18,274 nucleotides of DNA from Planctomycetota bacterium (lineage in GTDB: Bacteria; Planctomycetota; JAMOSO01). Positions within the stretch are counted from its first letter, which is position 1, and the number at the start of each line of letters is the position of its first letter. The position numbers and the translations under genes were made by a program. Location of the stretch: the NCBI GenBank assembly GCA_027063065.1, contig JAMOSO010000010.1:1-18274 (forward strand), read 5' to 3'. The notes beneath the pieces are model-generated. The model was not told the origin of the DNA, ran no database searches, and saw nothing but the letters and a program-made list of their open reading frames with translations. This document shows, piece after piece, positions 9,835-15,964 of the stretch.

Positions 9835-10377
9835 CTACTCACCTGAAAAACGTTTATGCATTATATTAAAAAGATTTATTTGTTTTGGCCCATATTTTGA
9901 CAATTTTACACGCAGGGCATCTACAGTTGCCTCAGTATACAAATCTTTTGGCTTTTTAGAAAAGAAAAGATCAGCATAAGCTAAAATTTCTTCTTCAATG
10001 GTAACAGGCAATAAATCAATATGTGGTAATGGCAAATTTTGATTGATTATTTCTGCTTTAGTCAATCCTACACCAATATGATGTGCAATTGCCTGAGCAT
10101 GTTTTGCAAGTCCCTCTTGTTGCATAATTTTCGCACCAATTATACCATGACAGATATAATCAGCCTCTCCATAGCAAAAAATATTAGGTGCATTAGTTTT
10201 AAAAACACCTATATCGTGCAAAATAGAAATCTCATATAAAAATTTTTCATCTACGTTTAAAACTAAATTTTTAACTATTTTTTGTACTTTTTTTGCTACT
10301 AATTCCGAATGCACCGACACAATATGATATGCATCCTTATTATTAGAATATTTTTTAAGTAATGTGTGAGGATTCAT
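9835..10377 (-). CDS. Small HD-domain phosphohydrolase
   Basis: A single-domain HD protein of 180 residues. The metal-binding pattern is complete: H23 (SVHSE), H54-D55 (ILHDIG), H77 (ICHGIIGAKIM), H99/H100 (AIAHHIG) and D136 (ILAYADLFF). The arrangement with the HGxxGAxI step resembles the small HDIG-like hydrolases often annotated only as HD-domain protein. The substrate is unknown; the superfamily includes nucleotidases and cyclic-nucleotide phosphodiesterases. It starts 29 nt after the antiporter stop, with AAGGG about 9 nt before the ATG, and ends 4 nt before mgtE, placing it between two transporters that both carry CBS domains. A role in setting a nucleotide sensed by those CBS pairs is a guess. 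Confidence 0.85.
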   Translation of the reverse strand: MNPHTLLKKYSNNKDAYHIVSVHSELVAKKVQKIVKNLVLNVDEKFLYEISILHDIGVFKTNAPNIFCYGEADYICHGIIGAKIMQQEGLAKHAQAIAHHIGVGLTKAEIINQNLPLPHIDLLPVTIEEEILAYADLFFSKKPKDLYTEATVDALRVKLSKYGPKQINLFNIMHKRFSGE

Positions 10378-10406
10378 ATATGTAACCCTTGTATCAAATC
10401 ACAATA

Positions 10407-12140
10407 CTATGCATTATCATTTTGACGTTTTAATGCCATCAAAATATCTTTTTGGTAAGCAATACCCCTATATTTGCCCGATTCTGGATGAATTACTGGC
10501 AAAAACTCCATTTCTGTTTTTTTAAACAACCCACTAGCATCTAATAACGACCAATCCTCTTTTAAATAATGATGATGACCTATTAAATCTTGAGCCAAAA
10601 TCAAACGCGATAAAAAAGGATCAAACATAACATTTTTAAATTCATCCAAAGAAATAACCCCCTCTAAATCGTTTTCTGCATTAACTACTGGATAAAGCGG
10701 GTAATGATGAGAATCTATAAACTTAACAACATGCTGAAAATCCATATTAGACTTAATAGCTAGCACCTTTCTATTTATCAAAGGAGCTACTGTTTCAACC
10801 TTATTATTAGTATTAGAATTAAACTTTACACCTATATTATTTAAAAAATGATTAAACATTTCATAAATCGTAAATGACTGGCTAGACATAAAACCACCAA
10901 CCATTGTGCCAACCTTTACTTCTCCAGCTTTTATTAAGCCCATTTTTAATAAAAGCGGTCCGGATAATTCAAAAAAGACAACCGATGCAAAAACAACATG
11001 CACAATTGTATTGGCAACTGGATGATGAATATGCTCTAGCGATGCAACCATACCAATGGCGGCACCTGCATGCGCCAATAAACACCAACCTAACTGTTTG
11101 CCAACTGTTTTTGAATTTTGTGTTAATTTTGTAGAAATTCTACTAGCTATCAAAAAACCTAACATTCTAGCTATGATATAAATTAATACTACAAAACCTA
11201 CTAATTTGAAATCTTTGATAACGTTAATATGCGCACCTGCCATCACAAAAAACAAGGCATAAATTGAAGTACCCATTTTTTTTATTGATAAATGGATTTT
11301 ATTACCAGAATGAGACGAATTAACTAAAGAAAAGCCTAAAGCCATACTGACTAACATTGGCTCTAATGCTAACCAGTGAGCTAAAGTCAAACCCAATAGA
11401 ATAGAACATATTACGCCTAGTAAAATTTCGCTTTGTTCACGTTCATGCTGTTCCCAGTATGACAATCCAAAACCCAAAAGCACCCCTATTAAAATAGCCC
11501 CTACAATACTCCAAACTAATTGAAATATCTGTAAACCAAGCCCCATAGATTGTATCGGCCAAAGCCCAATACCACCATATAAAATAACCAACACTTTAGC
11601 GCCTACAATTGACAACACTGTGCCAACTGCCAAAAACACAATAATATGATTAGTTACTGGACCTTTAGAATCATACTCTTTAATTACCATTAAAGTAGTA
11701 GGTGGCGCGGCTGCAATGGAGACAACCCCCAAAAAAATCGATACTGCTATAGCATTAACATTAGATAAATCACTAAGAAAATGAAGCCCCAAAAACAAAC
11801 CGCCAGATACAATAACAAAGATAAAAAAAGCATATAACAAACTATACTTTATAGAACGCAAACCTACCTTGCGAAACAACTGCCTGTGAAACTGCCCACC
11901 AATATTAAATAAAATTAATCCTAATGCCATATCCTGAATAAAACGAAACAAAGCCGCCATTTCCTCAGATACAATATTAAATAAGCTTGGCCCCAACAAT
12001 ACGCCAGCTACAACATAACCTGTAACCTTGGGAACACTAAAGCGATGCGCCAATTTACCAAGCATAAAAGCGGCAAATAAGGCTAGTCCCAATGTGGTTA
12101 TTGCATCATTAGTTGCTGGAAGATGATCTAAAGATAACAT
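10407..12140 (-). CDS. KefB/CPA2-type cation:proton antiporter with CBS pair
   Basis: An inner-membrane protein of 577 residues. Residues about 10-400 form the multi-helix monovalent cation:proton antiporter-2 domain (LGLALFAAFMLGKLAHRFSVPKVTGYVVAGVLLGPSLF at the front, typical of KefB/C-type exchangers). The C-terminus carries a CBS pair (about 445-570: NRKVLAIKSNMDFQHVVKFI... and ...LPVIHPESGKYRGIAYQKDIL), where KefB and KefC have an RCK/TrkA-N domain instead. Substrate (Na+ or K+) is not readable. It is the first gene of the packed run. The ATG follows GCGAGG with no spacer, too close for a normal Shine-Dalgarno, and a perfect TATAAT ends 6 nt before it, so the mRNA could be leaderless. 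It lies downstream of the restriction-modification scar. Confidence 0.9.
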   Translation of the reverse strand: MLSLDHLPATNDAITTLGLALFAAFMLGKLAHRFSVPKVTGYVVAGVLLGPSLFNIVSEEMAALFRFIQDMALGLILFNIGGQFHRQLFRKVGLRSIKYSLLYAFFIFVIVSGGLFLGLHFLSDLSNVNAIAVSIFLGVVSIAAAPPTTLMVIKEYDSKGPVTNHIIVFLAVGTVLSIVGAKVLVILYGGIGLWPIQSMGLGLQIFQLVWSIVGAILIGVLLGFGLSYWEQHEREQSEILLGVICSILLGLTLAHWLALEPMLVSMALGFSLVNSSHSGNKIHLSIKKMGTSIYALFFVMAGAHINVIKDFKLVGFVVLIYIIARMLGFLIASRISTKLTQNSKTVGKQLGWCLLAHAGAAIGMVASLEHIHHPVANTIVHVVFASVVFFELSGPLLLKMGLIKAGEVKVGTMVGGFMSSQSFTIYEMFNHFLNNIGVKFNSNTNNKVETVAPLINRKVLAIKSNMDFQHVVKFIDSHHYPLYPVVNAENDLEGVISLDEFKNVMFDPFLSRLILAQDLIGHHHYLKEDWSLLDASGLFKKTEMEFLPVIHPESGKYRGIAYQKDILMALKRQNDNA

Positions 12141-12146
12141 CCTCGC

Positions 12147-12190
12147 ATTATAACAGTTTTTACTTTAGTGCCTACAAAATAGGCACTAAA
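12147..12190 (-). promoter_or_regulatory. Palindrome and -10 box upstream of the kefB-type gene
   Basis: A perfect 10-bp inverted repeat (TTTAGTGCCT 12164-12173; AGGCACTAAA 12181-12190; 7-nt spacer) lies 23 nt before the antiporter ATG. A consensus TATAAT (12147-12152) follows it. The best -35 candidate, TTGTAG (12172-12177), has a 19-nt spacer, longer than ideal, and overlaps the palindrome. The repeat could be an operator for a dimeric regulator or a hairpin ending transcription from the scar region; no T-tract follows, which favours the operator reading. Confidence 0.4.
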
Positions 12191-12206
12191 AATCATAGAA
12201 AACGAT

Positions 12207-12350
12207 CTATAGTTTTTGCAGAGACAGTTGGCATGACATACATGAATTTGGTCTACGTAAACATAACTGTCTAAAAACTTTTCTAAAGGGTGGTAGATTA
12301 ATAAACGATTTAGCAACAAATTTTTCTATATGCAACTCTTGATCATTCAT
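12207..12350 (-). CDS. Small ORF of unknown function after the hsdS remnant
   Basis: A 47-residue frame, too short to be recognised, begins MNDQELHIEKFVAKSF and ends SLQKL. It has a good ribosome binding site, AAAGGTGA (about 12357-12363), 6-7 nt before the ATG, immediately after the hsdS remnant stop. The first part has a normal amphipathic, charged look; the second part (LRRPNSCMSCQLSLQKL) is cysteine- and arginine-rich and overlaps the large inverted repeat, suggesting it may be an artefact of truncation or fusion. Most likely the 5' end of a gene that once followed hsdS in the operon, now cut short. I do not recognise the family. Confidence 0.4.
   Translation of the reverse strand: MNDQELHIEKFVAKSFINLPPFRKVFRQLCLRRPNSCMSCQLSLQKL
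12211..12279. repeat. Interrupted inverted repeat
   Basis: AGTTTTT (12211-12217) and AGACAGTT (12222-12229) pair exactly with AACTGTCT (12265-12272) and AAAAACT (12273-12279). The left arm carries a 4-nt GCAG bulge and the central loop is 35 nt. It covers the second half of the small ORF. It may be the folded end of a small lost element or an ordinary transcript hairpin; no target-site duplication is evident. Confidence 0.5.
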
Positions 12351-12365
12351 CACAAATCACCTTTA

Positions 12366-12521
12366 TCACCCAATAGCCTTTTTAGCCACAGCGGTAGCTA
12401 GATTTTGTTGGATGGTTTGGGATTGGGTTAGGGATTCTTGTAGGGTTTCGCAAAGGGTTAGGAGTTCGGTTATTTTTTTTACTATGCGGTGTTGTTCTTT
12501 TAGGGGGCAAATTGCTAAAAT
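12366..12521 (-). pseudogene. hsdS: C-terminal remnant of type I restriction specificity subunit
   Basis: Reading leftward, this frame gives ILAICPLKEQHRIVKKITEL, then LLTLCETLQESLTQSQTIQQ, then NLATAVAKKAIG and a TGA stop. This is the conserved end of HsdS: the PLxEQxRIV block that follows the second target-recognition domain and the long C-terminal coiled-coil helix (distal conserved region). HsdS normally has 400-plus residues with two target-recognition domains; only about 50 remain, without a start codon and with an in-frame TAA about 20 nt upstream. Codons are C-rich (many ACC, TCC, CTA), unlike the TTA/ACA-rich neighbours, fitting horizontal origin. No hsdM or hsdR is present in the window. 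Function is lost. Confidence 0.82.
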
Positions 12522-12553
12522 AGCCAAGTTTCGCTTAGTTGTTTTTTATCCAT
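12515..12553 (-). pseudogene. Start region of a second Hsd-like gene fused to the hsdS tail
   Basis: A 12-codon frame MDKKQLSETWLF follows a plausible ribosome binding site (TAAGG, 8 nt before ATG). The first eight residues resemble the N-terminus of HsdM or HsdR proteins (of the style M-x-K-K-Q-L-x-E). The frame stops at TAG inside the beginning of the hsdS remnant, which is read in another frame. The simplest reading is a deletion whose left breakpoint lies 8-10 codons into an hsdM or hsdR gene and whose right breakpoint lies in the 3' end of hsdS. Eight residues are a short basis, so the assignment is tentative. Confidence 0.4.
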
Positions 12554-12644
12554 TGGACACGCCTTAGTAAAACACACAAAAATGATATTTGAGCAATTTT
12601 AACCTTATATACCTATAAATGCTAGTGAATCCAGAGCAAACGCC

Positions 12645-12688
12645 AATCGTGGTAGGGACACTGGTAACCCAGTATTCCTACCACGATT
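12645..12688. repeat. GC-rich 44-nt palindrome
   Basis: Arms 12645-12664 and 12669-12688 match at 18 of 20 positions (outer 12 bp perfect: AATCGTGGTAGG and its complement), separated by a 4-nt TAAC. It is markedly richer in G and C than the surroundings and lies between the cheA terminator and the restriction scar. It has no T-tract, and cheA already has its own terminator, so it resembles a dispersed REP-like or miniature mobile palindrome more than a terminator. Confidence 0.65.
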
Positions 12689-12699
12689 AGACTGAAAAT

Positions 12700-12729
12700 A
12701 AAAGACACTTTTAAATAGTCGTGTCTTTT
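12700..12729 (-). terminator. Intrinsic terminator of cheA
   Basis: AAAAGACAC (12700-12708) and GTGTCTTTT (12721-12729) form a perfect 9-bp stem with a 12-nt loop that contains the cheA TAA stop. In the cheA direction the stem ends in GTGTCTTTT followed by ATTTT, giving the U-rich tail of a rho-independent terminator. The overlap with the last codons is unusual but the structure is otherwise standard. Confidence 0.75.
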
Positions 12730-14960
12730 ACTCCTTCTAAAGATAGTTCATAAGACATGGCCTTAGTTTGTTCGATGCAAAACTCTAAACTTTCTATATC
12801 AAGAATTAACGCCACCTCACCGTTACCTAAAATTGTACAACCAGATACGCCATGAACATCACCTATAGATGATGGTAAAGGTTTGATAACTGTTTGTATT
12901 TGATATAAGATTTCATCAACTAATACACAAACCTGTTTAGAACCCATATCCATCATAATTAAAATGCCATCACTAGGCTGAACGCTATCTGGCTTAACTC
13001 CATGCAATTTATGTAAATGTACCACAGGATATAAATTGTCCCTGACCATCACTAATTCTTGACCATTTGGCTTAGTAGTAATAGACGATATAACTGGCCT
13101 AAAGAACTCTCTAATAGAAGTAATAGGGATTGTATAACGCGAATCGCCTACTCTAACTAACATCCCATCAATTGTTGCCAGACTAAGCGGTATACGCAAA
13201 ATAAATTTAGTGCCAGAACCCAACTCGGACTCTACAAAGATTTTACCTTTTACCTTTTCGATATTTTTTTTAACAACATCCATACCGACACCACGTCCCG
13301 ACACATCACTTACAACTGCTGCCGTAGAAAACCCTGGTTCAAACAACAACTGATAAATATCTTGTTCTTCTAAATTTTGAGCATCTGTAATCAAACCATT
13401 TTTTATGGCTTTAGCAATGATAATTTCTTTATTAAGCCCCCGCCCATTATCACAAACCTCTATATAAATATCACCAGCTTTTTGTATAGCTTTTAACCAA
13501 ATTGTCGCTGGCTCTGTTTTACCTGCATCAAGCCTTTCTTGGTTTGTTTCTAAACCGTGATCTGCGGCGTTTCTAATCATATGTACTAATGGATCTGCAA
13601 TTTGATCCAAAATACCTTTATCAATTTCAGTTTCTTCGCCCAATATCTCCAACTTTATATTTTTGTCTAACTTACCTGATAAATCATGCACTAAACGACG
13701 CATTTTTTTAAAAGTCGCTGCTACAGGCACCATTCTGACCGACATGGCAATATCTTGTAATTCTGTAATAACTCTATGCATTAAATGAGCCGATTTTTCA
13801 AAGTTTGGCAAATCCATATCTTCAATATCTCGATTGCGTACAACCATTGCCTCTGCAATAGTTAATTCGCCAACTAAATTAATTAAATTATCTAATTTAT
13901 CTAAATCGACACGAATATCACGACGCACATTTTTAATAACTTTAAGCTTGGCAACATCTGGTTTTTGTTCTGCCACAGTTGGTTTTACTGCAACAGGCTT
14001 TAACTCTGAAATTACAACTTCATCTTTGCGTTGTAATTGATAAATGGTTTGACCAGATTTTTCTCTAAGTTCATCTGATAAATAACTTAACAACAAATCG
14101 GCAACAATATCGCTACCCATTATATCGTCATCGCCGCCATCAATTATTGTTTCACAAGCAGATTGCATCATCTCAATAGCATTATACATAGCTTCATAAG
14201 CAGAAGAACTACTGGATAATGTTCCCTCACGCATTGCTTTAATTAAATCATTAGCTGCTCTTAATAACTCTTCTCCATCTTCCCAAGATAACTCTATACA
14301 ACGTCCTACACTATTATTGATTAATATATGTAAGTCAATAACGTCATTATCTTCTGGCTTTAAGCTATCTGCTTTAGCGCTTATATTTTTGATACCACTT
14401 AATATATTTTTTATCTCAGCCATAAAGTCATTAAAAAAATCTACACGTTTATCATCGTCTAAATCTTCTATGGCAGAAAATTCTTTACCTTTAGTATCTT
14501 CTTGAGTAGCTACTTCTGTTTTTGCAACAGGTGTACCGCCATTTCTTGCACAGGCGATGGCTTCAATAATTTTAGCTGTCATAGCCTCGACCTCCGCCTC
14601 CATACCAGTATCACTACCCGTCTCTGAAATCAAATTGCACAAACCTCGTAAAATATCACAAGTTTCTATTAATAAATCTGTATGCTCTGGCAAAAATGGT
14701 GCTTCTTTTTTACGAAAAATATCCAAAAGAGTTTCAGCTTCATGAGCAATACCAACCATTACGTTAAGATTAATAAAGCCAGCACTACCTTTCATAGAAT
14801 GAACCATTCTAAAGATTGTATTAATTATTTCATAATCAACCATACCTTCGGCGGCATCCTCGGCCAATTGTATAAAATTTGGTTCTACTTCATCTAAAAA
14901 ATCGACACTTTCTGTAACAAATGACTCTAATAACTCTAGATCTTCTTGCGAATCTGACAT
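12711..14960 (-). CDS. cheA: Chemotaxis-type histidine kinase CheA
   Basis: CheA autophosphorylates a His and passes phosphate to response regulators, working in receptor-CheW arrays at the membrane. I start it at 14960 (749 residues), since GGAGAA (14965-14970) lies 4 nt before this ATG and MSDSQEDLELLESFVTES is the usual P1 opening; an upstream ATG at 15014 adds a doubtful 18 residues. P1/HPt: FRMVHSMKGSAGF, phospho-His H54. Residues about 166-280 look like a second HPt-like helical bundle with no His at the matching place; a clear P2 is not seen. P3 dimerisation starts near 346 (VDLDKLDNLINLVGEL). P4 ATPase: HMIRNAADHGLE (N box, 460-471), CDNGRGL (G1), GRGVGMDVV (G2). P5 CheW-like from about 595. 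No cheW, cheY or receptor gene is in the window. It ends at its own terminator. Confidence 0.95.
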   Translation of the reverse strand: MSDSQEDLELLESFVTESVDFLDEVEPNFIQLAEDAAEGMVDYEIINTIFRMVHSMKGSAGFINLNVMVGIAHEAETLLDIFRKKEAPFLPEHTDLLIETCDILRGLCNLISETGSDTGMEAEVEAMTAKIIEAIACARNGGTPVAKTEVATQEDTKGKEFSAIEDLDDDKRVDFFNDFMAEIKNILSGIKNISAKADSLKPEDNDVIDLHILINNSVGRCIELSWEDGEELLRAANDLIKAMREGTLSSSSSAYEAMYNAIEMMQSACETIIDGGDDDIMGSDIVADLLLSYLSDELREKSGQTIYQLQRKDEVVISELKPVAVKPTVAEQKPDVAKLKVIKNVRRDIRVDLDKLDNLINLVGELTIAEAMVVRNRDIEDMDLPNFEKSAHLMHRVITELQDIAMSVRMVPVAATFKKMRRLVHDLSGKLDKNIKLEILGEETEIDKGILDQIADPLVHMIRNAADHGLETNQERLDAGKTEPATIWLKAIQKAGDIYIEVCDNGRGLNKEIIIAKAIKNGLITDAQNLEEQDIYQLLFEPGFSTAAVVSDVSGRGVGMDVVKKNIEKVKGKIFVESELGSGTKFILRIPLSLATIDGMLVRVGDSRYTIPITSIREFFRPVISSITTKPNGQELVMVRDNLYPVVHLHKLHGVKPDSVQPSDGILIMMDMGSKQVCVLVDEILYQIQTVIKPLPSSIGDVHGVSGCTILGNGEVALILDIESLEFCIEQTKAMSYELSLEGVKDTTI

Positions 14961-15053
14961 AATATTCTCCGCCCATATATTTACACCTATACTTATAAAT
15001 ATAAGATAAACCAATTAATTAAAAATAAAAGTAAAAAATATTTGCCTACATTT

Positions 15054-15962
15054 TTATTTGTCCAAGTTTTTTAAATTAACCATAAATTTTGGCATAAAAT
15101 TAATTGGCATTGGGGTTGCTCTTTTAAAATCAACTTTACTAATGTCATCTCCAACCAATTTGATATTTAAATTATCAAAATCGATATCACATCTGTTTTG
15201 TGCTATTTTTAAATAATCAACATCCTCAGGATTTAAGCCAACAATGTTGGCACTTGCCCAATCTAACGCTAAAGGATTTAATGATGCACCTAGAACATTA
15301 GCATTTTTAGGTGTACCACCTCCCGGTCCATCACCTTCCATCCCAACAACACCATCAAGCACACCTAAGTGAGGTGGTAATACCTTGTATAAATCCAATA
15401 ACATATTGGCAAACCTTTTAACTGTCTTCATCTTTAAATGGATTAAGCCCTTAATAGGCCCCACAACTAAACCATAATTATTTTTAACACTAGCAGTAAA
15501 TACACATTGTTTATGCATTTTTAATTTTGCCAAACTTATTATATAGTCAACCTCTTGAGTGATTTTAGCTACTTGAAATGATTTCTGAACCACAGGATTA
15601 TCAACTTTAACTTCAACTGTTTTAATAAAATCCTCAATGACAGCACCTGCATTTTTGGCAGATTTAACAACCCCTGTTTTATCTAACCAACGATTGGTTT
15701 TGCCAAAAAAAGGAGAATCCCCAACGTAAACCTTGCATCTACAATCAATTAACAATTTAACCAACTCGGCAACCACTGTAGGATGTGTCGTAGCCGCCCT
15801 ATCTGGCTTAACATTAAAAACTAAATTTGGTTTAATCAAAACCTTAGAACCAGGTTTTATACAGTTTGCAAGACCACCTAAATAAAAAAATAGCTTTTCT
15901 AATGATGGTGCGATGTCCTTATAATCAAAACACCGCACCATAGACACTTTATACTCTGACAA
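15054..15962 (-). CDS. DUF362 domain protein
   Basis: This 302-residue protein matches the DUF362 family: KVLIKPNLVF (about 40-49), THPTVVAELVKLL, VGDSPFFG, LAKLKMHKQCVFTASVKNNYGLVVGP (the conserved KxH...KNxxG block), and LDGVVGMEGDGPGGGTPK with ASLNPLALDWAS. The family's biochemical role is not well known; many members carry a C-terminal 4Fe-4S ferredoxin domain, and this one does not, ending shortly after the DUF362 core with no cysteine cluster. The start is TTG at 15960-15962, supported by GGGAAA 10 nt upstream and by the first beta-strand (YKVSMVRC), which a start at the later ATG (Met8) would remove. It lies 2 nt after korB, so it is co-transcribed with the 2-oxoacid oxidoreductase and may serve it. 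Confidence 0.85.
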   Translation of the reverse strand: MSEYKVSMVRCFDYKDIAPSLEKLFFYLGGLANCIKPGSKVLIKPNLVFNVKPDRAATTHPTVVAELVKLLIDCRCKVYVGDSPFFGKTNRWLDKTGVVKSAKNAGAVIEDFIKTVEVKVDNPVVQKSFQVAKITQEVDYIISLAKLKMHKQCVFTASVKNNYGLVVGPIKGLIHLKMKTVKRFANMLLDLYKVLPPHLGVLDGVVGMEGDGPGGGTPKNANVLGASLNPLALDWASANIVGLNPEDVDYLKIAQNRCDIDFDNLNIKLVGDDISKVDFKRATPMPINFMPKFMVNLKNLDK

Positions 15963-15964
15963 AA

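Noticed and set aside
9831-9842. GTG start of mgtE overlapping the HD gene
   Set aside because: The GTG is part of the AGGTGAG ribosome binding site that serves the ATG at 9830.
12128-12319. A 63-codon minus-strand frame overlapping the antiporter start
   Set aside because: It begins at a TTG without a ribosome binding site, reads through the palindrome and promoter-like region, overlaps the antiporter ATG in another frame and shows no protein-like pattern.
12645-12688. GC-rich palindrome as the cheA terminator
   Set aside because: It has no T-tract, and a complete stem with a U-rich tail already lies at the cheA stop codon.
14961-15014. Longer cheA with 18 extra N-terminal residues
   Set aside because: GGAGAA sits just before the ATG at 14960 and the P1 domain begins there; the extension runs through the likely promoter and ribosome binding region.
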